64,000 nucleotides of DNA from positions 2,371,001 to 2,435,000 of the forward strand of contig NZ_CP082922.1 of the NCBI RefSeq assembly GCF_019931675.1, given 5' to 3'. Numbering within the stretch: the first letter of the stretch is position 1; each line of letters starts with the position of its first letter. Origin of the DNA: Nocardioides rotundus. GTDB taxonomy: Bacteria; Actinomycetota; Actinomycetes; Propionibacteriales; Nocardioidaceae. Below the pieces are notes generated by a model that did no database searches, had not been told where the DNA came from, and was given only the letters and a program-made list of their open reading frames with translations. Below are positions 1 through 9,000 of this stretch, piece by piece. The translations under genes and the position numbers were made by a program.

Positions 1-1127
1 CCCATCATCCCGCCCATGCCCATCTGGAAGGTAATCGACCGACGACCATCGACGTCAGCGTCACGCAGGTCGCGGACAGTCGGGCCAGGCGGAATCCCAC
101 CCGCGGCTCGGTTGCCGCCCGCGGAGACGCTCAAGCGGGCGAGGTTCACCGCACCGCCACTCCCTGGCATCGGGCCCCCGCCCATCATCTGGCCCATCAT
201 GCCGCCGCGGTCGACCGGCATCGCGGTGAGCTCGCTGACTCCCTCGGACAGGTCGACCACCAGGTCGAGCCGGTTACCGGGCGCGAGCACGACGTCCTCC
301 AACGCCGTGTCCCGGGGCAGCCGACCCACGTCGCGGCCAACAACCCGGGCGCGCTGTTCTGGCAGTCTCAGCGCGAGGTAGCGGGCGGTGCAGGCATTGA
401 TGATCCGCCACCGTTCACGCTCCCCCGAGCGGCCCTTGAGGTCCGGCTTGGCGGCACCGTTGACCAGGACGAGCTCACCCTCTCGGCCCATCATCTGCTC
501 CATGGTGGACGGGCTGACCAGTGAGCCACCGGAGTCCAGGTTGATGTCGGAGACGACCATGACCCGTTCCCGGTCGACGGGGATCTCCTCGTCGTCCTCC
601 ACGATGATGGCGCCGTAGAGTCCGCCGAACACCTGGTCCGCGACCGTGCCGTGGTGGTGCGGGTGGTACCAGTACACGCCTGGTGGGTGGTTGTCGGGCA
701 ACCGATACTCGTACCGATGCGCCCGGTCCGGTTCGACAGCGACGAACACGTTGTCGCCGTTGCCTTCGGGTGAGACGTGCAGCCCGTGCACGTGCAGGTT
801 CGTGACCCGATCGAGCCGGTTCACCAGCTCCACCTGCAACGTGTCGCCCGGTCGCAGCCGCAACGTCGGACCCGGCACGCCACCGTTGTAGCCCAGGGTC
901 GTCGGTTCGCGTCCGGCGACCTCGTGCTTGCCCAGCGCAGCCTCAAGCCGTACCTCCAGCAGACCCCCGGTGCTCTGGAGGACGTCGGGCTCGGTGAACC
1001 GCTCCCCGGCGACGGGGTCCAGGACCGAGGTGGACAGCTCGCGCCACAGGCCCGTGCCACCGACGACGGCGCCCACCAGGCCGGCACCGCCCATAGTCAG
1101 AGCCGCGCGTCGACTGATCGGTTTCAT
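1..1127 (-). CDS. multicopper oxidase, TAT-exported (3' end beyond window)
   Basis: Periplasmic/extracellular multicopper oxidase, probably oxidising Cu(I) for copper detoxification. About 375 residues are visible; the C-terminal cupredoxin domain lies left of the window. The N-terminus has a twin-arginine signal (SRRAAL at residues 5-10, then a glycine-rich hydrophobic stretch). Copper-ligand motifs of the first cupredoxin domain are HVHG (112-115) and WYHPHHHG (153-160). A Met/Gly-rich segment (MMGQMMGGGPMPG) lies near residue 280, and another Met-rich run reaches the window edge; such segments are typical of CueO-like cuprous oxidases. The ATG overlaps the stop of the upstream SHOCT gene (ATGA), so the two are translationally coupled. 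Family assignment is firm; the copper-oxidase role is inferred from Met-rich segments and neighbours. Confidence 0.93.
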   Translation of the reverse strand, partial: MKPISRRAALTMGGAGLVGAVVGGTGLWRELSTSVLDPVAGERFTEPDVLQSTGGLLEVRLEAALGKHEVAGREPTTLGYNGGVPGPTLRLRPGDTLQVELVNRLDRVTNLHVHGLHVSPEGNGDNVFVAVEPDRAHRYEYRLPDNHPPGVYWYHPHHHGTVADQVFGGLYGAIIVEDDEEIPVDRERVMVVSDINLDSGGSLVSPSTMEQMMGREGELVLVNGAAKPDLKGRSGERERWRIINACTARYLALRLPEQRARVVGRDVGRLPRDTALEDVVLAPGNRLDLVVDLSEGVSELTAMPVDRGGMMGQMMGGGPMPGSGGAVNLARLSVSAGGNRAAGGIPPGPTVRDLRDADVDGRRSITFQMGMGGMM

Positions 1128-1351
1128 GGCCTCTCCTCCCCCAGGACGCGCGACCGGTGCTGGTACTCCTCCGTGCTCAGCTCACCTGCCGCGTACCGCT
1201 CCTCAAGGATCTGTCGCGCACCACCCGTCCCGCCCGACCGGCCAGGCCGCCCCGAACCGCCTTCGAGGCCTCCGACAAGCACGCGCACCGCCGTCACCAC
1301 AAGTAGCACGACGCCGAGGACCAGCAGCACTCCGTAGAACAACGCGGTCAT
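1124..1351 (-). CDS. SHOCT-domain small membrane protein
   Basis: 75 residues: one transmembrane helix (residues 3-27), a Gly/Ser/Arg linker, then a C-terminal SHOCT motif (ILEERYAAGELSTEEYQHR, 48-66). SHOCT segments are short helical motifs of unknown function, common in actinobacterial small membrane proteins. The start chosen (1351) overlaps the stop of the upstream lipoprotein gene (ATGA), and its stop overlaps the start of the multicopper oxidase. This makes a tightly coupled order lipoprotein - SHOCT - oxidase. An upstream in-frame extension to 1426 would run deep into the lipoprotein gene and was rejected. Confidence 0.85.
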   Translation of the reverse strand: MTALFYGVLLVLGVVLLVVTAVRVLVGGLEGGSGRPGRSGGTGGARQILEERYAAGELSTEEYQHRSRVLGEERP

Positions 1352-2220
1352 GGCTGATCGACCTCGGACCACGTGGCACCAGTATCGGTGGACACGAGGA
1401 CGCCGCCCTCCGTGGCGGCATACCACCGCGACTCGGTGGCGGTCAGCGCGTAAGGCACGTCCGGGAGTGATCCCACCTCCCGCCAGGAGTCCCCGCCGTC
1501 GTCGCTGCGGTAGACCGAGCCCTCGGGTCCTGCCCCGACCAGCAGGTCCTCGCTGTCCCAGTCCAGGAGCACCAAGCGCGGTGCCGACTCCACACGCTCG
1601 GGGGACCCGGAGACCTGGAGCCGGACGAGCGAGCCGCTGCCATCGGTCAGCAGCACACGGTCAGGGTTACCTGGATGCGCGGCCACGTCGATGGCGGGCA
1701 ACCGGCCTAGGTCGCGCCACCGCCTGCCATCATCGGTGAACATGAGGCCCCCGCTCTGGGAGTCGACCCCGTACACGCGGTCCCCGGCCGCCTCGAGCGC
1801 ATGGAAATCCGCCTCCCCTTCCAGCGAAAGCGATCTCCACGTCCGACCGGTGTCCGTGGACTCGGAGAGTCCGAAGTGCGCGGGTCCGCCGGCGCCTGGC
1901 TCGGGGTGACCACTCATCAGGAAGCGGTCCGGGCCGGCGATGGTGAACGACATCGCGTCGAAACGCTCCTCCCCCACACGCTCGAACCCGTCGGCGCCGA
2001 GGGCGAACACCCCGTGATGACTCGCGACGAAGAGCCTGTCATCCGCCGGGTTGACGTCGAGAGAGTGGATATGGCCGAACTCCTCCCCGGCCGCAGCGGC
2101 GTCCGAGGTGGTCGGGTTCTCCGCAGAGCTGCAGCCGGCGAGCAAGGCCGCGGCCATGGAGAGGCCGACCACCAGAGGGAGACCAGAGGACAGACTCAGC
2201 GATTTGCGCGCCGCGCACAT
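1348..2220 (-). CDS. BNR/sortilin-like repeat lipoprotein (F510_1955-type glycosylhydrolase family)
   Basis: 290 residues. A lipoprotein signal ends in lipobox LLAGC, so the protein should be anchored to the outer face of the membrane. The mature part has repeated Asp-box-like blades (STDTGRTWRSL, TDDGRRWRDL, SDDGGDSWREV, STDTGATWSEV), as in seven-bladed BNR/sialidase-like propellers. Proteins of this type are annotated as F510_1955-family glycosylhydrolases and often sit beside copper genes; no glycosidase active site can be assigned here. Start 2220 is chosen because TTTGGAG lies about 7 nt upstream; the longer form from 2274 would bury the signal peptide. It is first in the coupled copper operon. 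Confidence 0.85.
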   Translation of the reverse strand: MCAARKSLSLSSGLPLVVGLSMAAALLAGCSSAENPTTSDAAAAGEEFGHIHSLDVNPADDRLFVASHHGVFALGADGFERVGEERFDAMSFTIAGPDRFLMSGHPEPGAGGPAHFGLSESTDTGRTWRSLSLEGEADFHALEAAGDRVYGVDSQSGGLMFTDDGRRWRDLGRLPAIDVAAHPGNPDRVLLTDGSGSLVRLQVSGSPERVESAPRLVLLDWDSEDLLVGAGPEGSVYRSDDGGDSWREVGSLPDVPYALTATESRWYAATEGGVLVSTDTGATWSEVDQP

Positions 2221-2299
2221 GCGAATACTCCAAAGGGATCGAATGACAGGGCAGGACAGAGGCACCGGACCCATGCGGGTGGTGCGCCGGTGTGCCTGA

Positions 2300-2728
2300 T
2301 CAGATCCGGAGTACGGTCAGCTGTCGTTCGAACGGCGGTGGCAGCCCCGCCACGTCGAGCGCGGCGACGACCCACGGCACTAGACGCGGCAGACGCCATC
2401 CTCCGCCTCGTGCCGCGGTGGCGAAGATCCACAAGCCCAGCGCCAGACCGGGCGTGAGCACCATCAGGCACAGCGCGAGCAGCCCCCCGTCATCCGCGGG
2501 TGGGGCTTCGTCCCCGGCAACGACGCCGTGGGACGCGACCACGCCCACGGTGGTGTCGGTGGTCATCATCATGGCCGGGGCGGCGTGGTGCCCCACGTGC
2601 TCAGCGGAGTCCGGCCCGGACGCCAGCCCGTGCATGCCGACGATTCCTAGCGCGACTGCGCACAGGAGCACAACCCGCGGAAGCCGCGTCTTCACGGCTC
2701 CCGGCAAGGTGCGGTCGGCAAGAGTCAT
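2300..2728 (-). CDS. DUF6153-type membrane protein, copper-associated
   Basis: 142 residues with two hydrophobic segments (about 18-36 and 83-106). A His/Met-rich loop lies between them (HVGHHAAPAMMM near 44-55) and could bind copper. This layout matches the small DUF6153 proteins seen with copper oxidases in actinobacteria; I am fairly but not fully sure of the family name. It lies 79 bp upstream of the lipoprotein-SHOCT-oxidase operon on the same strand and is probably co-regulated. Biochemical role unknown; metal capture at the membrane is inference from the His/Met cluster. Confidence 0.75.
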   Translation of the reverse strand: MTLADRTLPGAVKTRLPRVVLLCAVALGIVGMHGLASGPDSAEHVGHHAAPAMMMTTDTTVGVVASHGVVAGDEAPPADDGGLLALCLMVLTPGLALGLWIFATAARGGGWRLPRLVPWVVAALDVAGLPPPFERQLTVLRI

Positions 2729-3181
2729 CGCCTCCTGAGTTTAGGCACTGGCACACCCGGCCGCCAGCCAGGCACCAGTGGTCCTGCCGCTGTGAGGGCA
2801 GGCAGCGCCGCCGGATCCGAGGAGCGATCACGTGCCATCGGCACTCGTCAAGAAGGAAGACCGCTTGTGACGTCGGCTGCGAACGCTTCACAACGACCCC
2901 GAGTTCCAACGAGCCGTGTCCGCAGCGCGACAACGTCGCGCGTCATAGTCCAGGACGGCCCTTTTACAGGTCGACGACATCGAGCTCATATGCCCGATTC
3001 GCTCTGGCCCGAACTCATCAACCCCATCCTCGCCGCCGTCCTCCTCGGCGCCCGAAACCAGACACAGCCGAAGGCCACCGCAGCCGATTGGCGACGCCGG
3101 CCGCACCGCGATGATCACCAAGGTCGCCGACCACCCAGGCTGAATCCAGGTGGCGAACCCGGCACCGGACCCCGCTGGAGA
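2729..3181. other. no intact gene; possible gene remnant
   Basis: No convincing complete gene. A short plus-strand segment around 2872-2945 reads LRTLHNDPEFQRAVSAARQ in one frame and stops at once; a ribosome-site-like GGAG followed by a GTG lies near 2820-2834 in another frame. This could be a frame-shifted remnant, but I cannot assign a family. The rest is GC-rich sequence without recognisable structure. Confidence 0.3.
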
Positions 3182-3214
3182 GGGGTTTTCGGGTCACAAA
3201 GCGCGACACAAGCC
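3182..3214 (+). repeat. att-flanking block, left copy 1
   Basis: 33-bp block starting GGGGTTTTCGGGTCACAAA. It is repeated at 11247-11279 and, diverged, at 24726-24757, each time about 95-98 bp left of a copy of the initiator-tRNA 3' end. Fixed spacing suggests an integrase or excisionase arm-type site; that role is inference. Confidence 0.6.
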
Positions 3215-3236
3215 AGAATGGCTCAAATGACAAGCT

Positions 3237-3268
3237 GCCCGTGTCCTGCGTTTCCGCAGGCCACGGGC
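3237..3268 (-). terminator. hairpin beside tRNA 3'-end copy 1
   Basis: On the minus strand: GCCCGTG stem, one bulged base, CCTGCG/CGCAGG inner stem and a GAAA loop. It occupies the place of the hairpin that follows the intact tRNA at 24778-24817. Sequence differs but pairing is kept. It is likely a terminator carried with each att copy. Confidence 0.6.
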
Positions 3269-3278
3269 CACTTTTCAG

Positions 3279-3313
3279 TAGCGGGGGCAGGATTTGAACC
3301 TGCGACCTCTGGG
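3279..3313 (-). repeat. att core, copy of initiator-tRNA 3' end (outermost)
   Basis: 35 bp identical to 24824-24858, the 3' end of the initiator tRNA gene (T-arm plus acceptor and part of the anticodon stem). The remaining tRNA sequence is absent, so this is not a tRNA gene but the duplicated att core expected from integration at a tRNA 3' end. Confidence 0.85.
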
Positions 3314-3457
3314 CATCCGGCGCGAGCGGACGCGACCTCGAAGGAGTTTGCTCGCGTATGAGCATTCGCGCGCTGACCGCGCGGATGCTGGAAACGACGG
3401 TGAAGCAAGGCCCGCCCTTCTTGCTGTGGTGTGATCCGACGTGGCGGCCCTTGCTCC

Positions 3458-3491
3458 GGTTTTCGGGGCCTAAACGCGACACGACTCGAAT
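3458..3491 (+). repeat. att-flanking block, right copy 1
   Basis: GGTTTTCGGGGCCTAAACGC and following bases closely match 11527-11560 and resemble the left blocks. It starts 145 bp right of the core at 3279-3313; the other right block starts 148 bp beyond its core. This is a candidate second arm-type site. Confidence 0.55.
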
Positions 3492-3628
3492 CTCGAGCTG
3501 CGGGAATCTAGGTCTCACTTTGGCGGCCGCGACAATGGGTTGGTTGCTTCAACGGGCCTACATCCTGAGCGAGTCTCCCGCCTACTGGCAGGGCTCCGGC
3601 GGCTTCAGACCCAAGATCACGCGTAGCT

Positions 3629-3659
3629 TGTATGACAGTGTTACGATTTTTGTCATACA
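3629..3659 (+). promoter_or_regulatory. palindromic operator upstream of RHH-YfbU gene
   Basis: Perfect 9-bp inverted repeat TGTATGACA (3629-3637) and TGTCATACA (3651-3659) separated by a 13-bp AT-rich spacer. It ends 20 bp before the ATG of the gene at 3680. Ribbon-helix-helix proteins bind such half-sites as dimers of dimers, so autoregulation is the likely role (inference). Confidence 0.65.
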
Positions 3660-3679
3660 GCGCTACGAACGGAGTCTCC

Positions 3680-4450
3680 ATGGCAGTCCTGAACATCCGA
3701 GTCGACGACCGGGTCCGCGACCAACTGAAGGAGCTGGCCGACGACCACGGCGTGACCACTAGCGAGTACGTCCGCGACCTGCTGATGGAGGCAGTCGTGC
3801 CAGTCTTCGAGCGCGAGGTGGAGCACGGCGATGAGCCACCCGCCGAGAGCATGCGCACCGTCGACCGGCAGGTGCTCTCCCTGCTGCACCGGATCCTGGG
3901 CCGAGTGCTGCCGGAGGACGCGAACGACGTCGACGGCGACCTGGAGTATCAGCTGATGCGGGCGAAGATTCTCGAGGAGGGCTACACGGGCGAGTACTGG
4001 TACGAGACCGCCGGCTTCAGGACGGAACTGTCGAAGCGCGACTGCAGCCGCGTGTCGGACATCCTGCAGATGTACCGCATCCTCACGTACAGCATCAGCG
4101 ACCTCGAGAAGGACGGGACATCCGTCCCCGAGGAGCTAGCCCACCAGCTCGAGTTCCGGGGCTTTGACCACAACGACGCGCTCGAGGGGCACATGGCGAG
4201 CTACGTCGAGTTCCTCATGCGCGACGGTGAGCGCTGGACCGAGCTGCAGCCCCAGCTCGAGCGGAACGACGGCGGGAACTCGCACATGCCCATGCTCGAC
4301 ACCTACCTTCGGATGCTCTCCGAGTTTCGCCGCATCATGGACAGCCGCAAGCGGGGAGTCCGCCGCCTCGATTACCTCTTGTCACTCGAGGAGTTGGAGC
4401 GGATCGCGGACGCGCGCGTCCACCCGTCCCGCCGGACCCCGAAGAGCTAA
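3680..4450 (+). CDS. ribbon-helix-helix / YfbU-domain protein
   Basis: 256 residues. Residues 1-40 (LNIRVDDRVRDQLKELADD onwards) fit a ribbon-helix-helix DNA-binding domain of the CopG/antitoxin type. From about residue 60 to 230 the protein matches the YfbU family (PF03887): conserved patterns include GYTGEYWYE, ELSKRDCSRVSDILQMYR, FRGFDHNDALEGHM and a C-terminal MLDTYLRML segment. E. coli YfbU is about 164 residues without the DNA-binding extension. ATG 3680 is chosen for the GGAG 5 nt upstream; the extension to 3632 would run through the operator. It is the first gene inside the second tRNA-anchored unit. Function of YfbU is unknown; here it looks like a DNA-binding regulator or antitoxin-like protein, by inference. 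Confidence 0.85.
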   Translation: MAVLNIRVDDRVRDQLKELADDHGVTTSEYVRDLLMEAVVPVFEREVEHGDEPPAESMRTVDRQVLSLLHRILGRVLPEDANDVDGDLEYQLMRAKILEEGYTGEYWYETAGFRTELSKRDCSRVSDILQMYRILTYSISDLEKDGTSVPEELAHQLEFRGFDHNDALEGHMASYVEFLMRDGERWTELQPQLERNDGGNSHMPMLDTYLRMLSEFRRIMDSRKRGVRRLDYLLSLEELERIADARVHPSRRTPKS

Positions 4451-4500
4451 CCGACCGGAGGGGGTGCCTGGGGCCAGGAGGCCTCAGCCTGCCCTGCGGC

Positions 4501-5658
4501 TCACGCTCCCGTTGCCTCCTCCGCTCCGAACCCCACGGCGTCGTCTCGCATGCCCTTCAGGACCTCGAAGTTGCGCAGCACGATGTCAGGGTCGTACGTG
4601 TGGGTCATCTGCAGCCGGGACATCCGATCGAGCACCTCCTCGTCGGTCAGGTGGTCCAGCCAGGCCGCGATCTGCTCGGCGCTCGGGGAGCCGTCCATCT
4701 GGCCGAGCGTGTCGACCATGTCAATCCGCGCCGATGCCGCGCCCAACCGCTGCTTGTGTCGGTCAGCTGCTGACGTGGTCGACCCCGTCGAGATCGCGCG
4801 GCGCTCGTCGACGTGCCCGACTGCGATCTCGTAGCGCGTCGGCAGCTCGGGCCTGGGCGGCTCCATGCCGGTGATAAGGCGCGGCACTGCCTGGGTGCGG
4901 ACCCAATGAGAGATCTCCTCTAGTTCCTGCATGACCACCGGCCACCGGTCCGTGCCGGGCCGGTTAATGCCGATCGTCGGAAAGAGCGTGACCGGCACCC
5001 GCGTGCCGAACGGGGTCTCCGCGATGACGTCCCCCACCCGAAGCGGCACCTCGGGCCGCGGCGGGAGGCTGCGGATCGAGCGCGGCATCTGGTCCTCCTT
5101 GTACATGGCGGCGAGGCGGACCGCCGTGACCGCCGGAGTCCGGTGCTTCGCATGGTTGGTGTGGAGCGCTAGGCGAGCCAACGGGTGGTTCTCGGCGTCC
5201 TTCCGGTTGAAAGGCTGCAGCCCTTCGATCCGCTTCATCAGCTCGCTGCCAGGATGCAGCGAGGCAGGGCCGTTCTTCACGCGACCCTTCGCCCAGGACT
5301 CGAAGTCCTTGACCGTGCGGGACGCCGGAATCTCGACTACGCGCGCGGTCTTGTCGTCCAGTGTCCCGTCGCGGAACTCGACTTCCGCGAATAGAGCGTG
5401 CTCTAGCGCCGATCGGAGCGCGACCAGAGCATCGGCGACGAGCAGCGGGACCTTCCGCGGCATCGGAGCCACGTGTGTAACGACGGTCCGCGTGTTGGGG
5501 AAGGCGAGCTGCTCCTCGAGCTTGAAGGTTCCATCGGGCCGCGTCTGGTAGGCGAAGAGCACGTCAGCGACCTGGCCGACCAACTCATCCGCATGCGACA
5601 GGGTCGCGGCCACACCGAGGTGGTGATCGGGCAGCCAGTGGTGCATCGAGTCCTTCAC
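4501..5658 (-). CDS. hypothetical protein, 385 residues
   Basis: Not recognised. Soluble protein without signal peptide or membrane segment. A helical stretch LVADALVALRSALEHALF (about 73-90) resembles a motif found in many uncharacterised HEPN-like or helical proteins of mobile regions; that likeness is weak. The middle contains PPRPEVPLRVGDVIAETPFG, suggesting a beta-rich segment, and the C-terminus is helical. It lies convergent to the RHH-YfbU gene (50 bp apart) and ahead of the large nuclease-like gene on the same strand, separated from it by 391 bp. Coding is supported by long frame, consistent third-position GC and a start following a short purine tract. Function unknown. Confidence 0.75.
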   Translation of the reverse strand: MKDSMHHWLPDHHLGVAATLSHADELVGQVADVLFAYQTRPDGTFKLEEQLAFPNTRTVVTHVAPMPRKVPLLVADALVALRSALEHALFAEVEFRDGTLDDKTARVVEIPASRTVKDFESWAKGRVKNGPASLHPGSELMKRIEGLQPFNRKDAENHPLARLALHTNHAKHRTPAVTAVRLAAMYKEDQMPRSIRSLPPRPEVPLRVGDVIAETPFGTRVPVTLFPTIGINRPGTDRWPVVMQELEEISHWVRTQAVPRLITGMEPPRPELPTRYEIAVGHVDERRAISTGSTTSAADRHKQRLGAASARIDMVDTLGQMDGSPSAEQIAAWLDHLTDEEVLDRMSRLQMTHTYDPDIVLRNFEVLKGMRDDAVGFGAEEATGA

Positions 5659-6049
5659 GACCGGATCCTATGCGGCGTGCGCACGTGGCGGCGAGGTCGC
5701 CGGAGAGCCCTTGAGGTGGCTGACTCGACCTTGCCCGTCACGTCCTCCGATTGATCCGTTCGTTACTGCCAGACGCGTCGGACACCGGCACCGACATCGG
5801 TTGACCACAGACGTTGGGCGCGTCATTCCGCCGGCCCCGAGGGGGAGTCTCTAGCAGCTCAGTAAGGTCGCAGCGCTGTCTAGGACGCTCGATTGATCGC
5901 GGCTTTCGAAGTTGATCCTCCGTCGACCAGGCGGAATGCGGCCGCCATCCATGCGACTGGGACCTCCCAGAAGAGCGGCGACTCGTGCGCAGCCGGCTCT
6001 CAACCGGTGACCCCCATCGGCCCGCGCACCGCGCACCCGTACACCCGAA
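5659..6049. other. 391 bp without gene
   Basis: Between the unknown gene and the large nuclease-like gene on the same strand. Short frames exist on both strands but none has a ribosome site or plausible protein. I see no strong hairpin or repeat. Confidence 0.5.
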
Positions 6050-9000
6050 CTAACCAGACCCCTTGAAAGCGGATTCAGGATCGGCCTCGACGAATGGGAG
6101 CAGCCCGCCATTCTCGTCCACGCAGTCCAAGATGTCGCGGTGCGGGATGTCGTCCGTTGCGTAGCCGTACCGCCGGGTGAGCAGGTCGCGCATCGCGTCC
6201 TCGCCGGCTACCTCGGTGCGACCGACGAGACCCCAGGTTCGAGCGATGGTGGAAGTCTGGACGGTGAGGTTGAAGGCGATCTCGGCGTCGTTGAACCACT
6301 CCAGCGGCACAACTGGTGAGTCCTCGGTTTCCGGCTCACGGGCGAGCTCGAGTGCCGCCGTCGGGTCCCCAATTCCGGGAAGCATCCCTGCATCTTGCAG
6401 ACGCCAGTTCCACTTCATGTTGGCCAGGGTCGCGAGGATCTGCCAGTCGAGCCAGCCCTCTCCTTGCAGACGCCTGATGGTTGCGCGGATGCGCTCATCG
6501 GCAAGCAGGCGGGGATAGGTGTACCGCAGCAGGTCGTAGACGGACTCGTACCGGCTGCGGACGGCAGCAAGAGATTTCTCGTGGTCGTAGCGGCTCCCCG
6601 GCTCGGTCGAGGGACCCAACGCCGGGTGCGCGGTCGGAGCGTAGGAACTTGAGGACGTGGGTCGAGTGGAAGCTGCGCAGCGGTCGAAGTGCTCGGGCTT
6701 CAACAGGTCGGCGGCATCCTGGTACGAGCGGCCGACGACGACCTTGTGGGGCAGGCCAGCCTCGTACATCGGCTCCATGGTCGCCTTGAAGTCGTCGATC
6801 GACCCCGCGTGGACAATTTGGATGAGCTGGAAACAGAAGCTCGCGAGCGATGCGGCGTTAGCGTCCTGGTCCTCGACGTGTGAGGAGATCGTGACGTGGG
6901 CCCGCAGCTCGGGCTCGTCGTCATCCACGTCGAAGTCGTCAACCTCGTGACCGGCGTCGTTGACTACGTCGACGTCGATGTAGACGGTGCTGTTGATGAG
7001 GACGGGGTGCTGGCGGGCGATGTCGGCGACGAAGACCTGGAAGGCGGCGCAGAGACCTTCGGCGGTAAGCACGGTGGTCTTGTCGTTGGTGAAACTGAAG
7101 ATCCACCTGACTCCGAGCGCGTGAAAGTCGATCACGCGCTCCGGGCCGAGGTCGGCGAAGACCGGTCCGGCGAGCTGTTTGGCCGCCTCGTCCTGGAACT
7201 CCTCCTCGGTCATCGTGTACCCGGCGCCGGCCTCGGTGACCATTTCGTCGATCATCTCGTACCAGTCGGTGCGCCAGTGAGCTTCTTTGATGACGCCCTC
7301 TAGTTCTGGCCAGTACTTCCGGACGGCGCTGACGCCGAGACTCTGGGTGACGCGCTGGGCGTGGAGGTCGGGGTACTTCTCGAAGTCGAACGGGTTGGGA
7401 AGGTATTGACCACGTGCAAGAAGCGCTACTTCGGTGAGGCCAGCGGCGTCGGCCCAGTTTCCTGCGTGTTGCGCGTAGCGGGCCGCCTCGAGGAGCGCCT
7501 TCGGGAGGTGCTCCTTGTCGTCGTTGTCGCCGGCGACCAGGGCGATGGACGCGGCGGAGAGTGCGTACATCTTGGCGGCATAGGTCAGTCCCAGGTCTTC
7601 GTAGATCTTGGCGATGTAGCGCATCGTGAGCAGGGCGCCGTAGAGCGTGTCGCCGTTGAACCAGTTGATCTTGGCTTGGTGGAGCTCTGCGAGGGCCTCG
7701 AGCGGTTTGCCGGCCTTCATCAGGGCGGTGCTGCGGTCCCGGAACCGCTCTGCAAGCGCTGACTCGCCCTGGACGCGGGTAGCTGCTTCGTCAAGGCCAT
7801 CGCGCACCCTTGCGTACTTTGGATGGTCGACGAGGGCCGGTGCGAAGAGGTCGAAGACGGTCGCGAGCGACGACGCTGAGTAGGCGCGCGCCTCCGGGAG
7901 CAGGTCGATCAAACGGTCGAAGTAGGTCATGGCACTGTCGAAGTCGACCGCGCCGGGAGAAAGGCTGGTGATGTCGACGTCGAAGTTCTCCATCTTGACC
8001 CCGATCGTTGGGGTGATGTCGATCTTGGCCGGCTTGCCGGTTTTGGCGTCGACGTCCCGCCAGTCCGGGATCAGGTAGCTGTACGCGAGCGTGCCGGTCA
8101 ACGTGGCGGCCCGGATGGGATGAGTGACGGGGTTGGTGTCGTCGAGGAGCGCGATGGCGTGGTCGCGAAGCCCCTGAAGTGCTTCGCCGATCTCGTTCGC
8201 AGGCGCTTCTGCGCGGCCTGTGCTCCACATGACGCCCCAGTAGCTGACGAGTGTGACGGCGTCGTCGATGACGTTTTGCTGGTCACTGTTGCGCGCGTAG
8301 GCGATGGCTCGCCTGATGAGCGGCTCGAGCCCGGCGGATTCCCCCATGCCACGCCAGCGGGCGACCGCCATCTCGTAGCAGGCACGGAACACGAGCTCGC
8401 TGTCGTCGCCGTCATCTTTGTGGTTCAGGAAGGCGCCCATGAAGTCGAGCCACTCTGGGAGGTCGCCGTTCGTTGCGGCGTCCCATGTGGCGTGGCGGAT
8501 TCCGTGGGTGACTTCGCCTTGAGTGGCCGGAGTCAGCGCTGCTGGGCCTTTGTTGGCTCGAAGGTTCTCGAGCAGCTCGAAATACCATTCTGGGGCCGAT
8601 TCTTCTTCGTCGAGCGGCGGAATCATGGCTGATGGCAGGTCGAGATACTGCTGGGCGACCCAGACCAAGTCGGGCTCGGCGAGGAGGGTGGAGATGGCTC
8701 TCCCGGAGAAGATGTCCAGAGTGATGCCGTAGTCGTCCCTGGCGGTCTTCTTCAAGTCGTGGATGGCGGCAGCTGGGATGGAGTGGACGCTGAAGAACGC
8801 GATGTATTCGACCGGGTCGGCGTCTTCGGCGCAGATGCCGGCGAGGTCGGCGAGGACCTTGGACTTCAAGGGTGGCTGCTGGACGGTGCAGGCGATGACT
8901 GTCGGCTTGGTAGATGCGGAGGCGGAGAACCCGGCCGAGTGCGGCAACTCTTCAGGGATGCGGGTTGTGTACGACTCGGCGTCGCGTTGCTGATCCCCTC

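Noticed and set aside
3279..3313. Possible extra tRNA gene
   Set aside because: Only the 3' 35 nt are present; no D-arm or 5' acceptor strand follows, so it is an att core copy. Same for 11345-11379.
3018..3518. Minus-strand open frame containing QRSQVQILPP
   Set aside because: This peptide is the classic antisense translation of a tRNA T-arm; here it comes from the tRNA 3'-end copy, not a gene. The same applies near 11327-11551.
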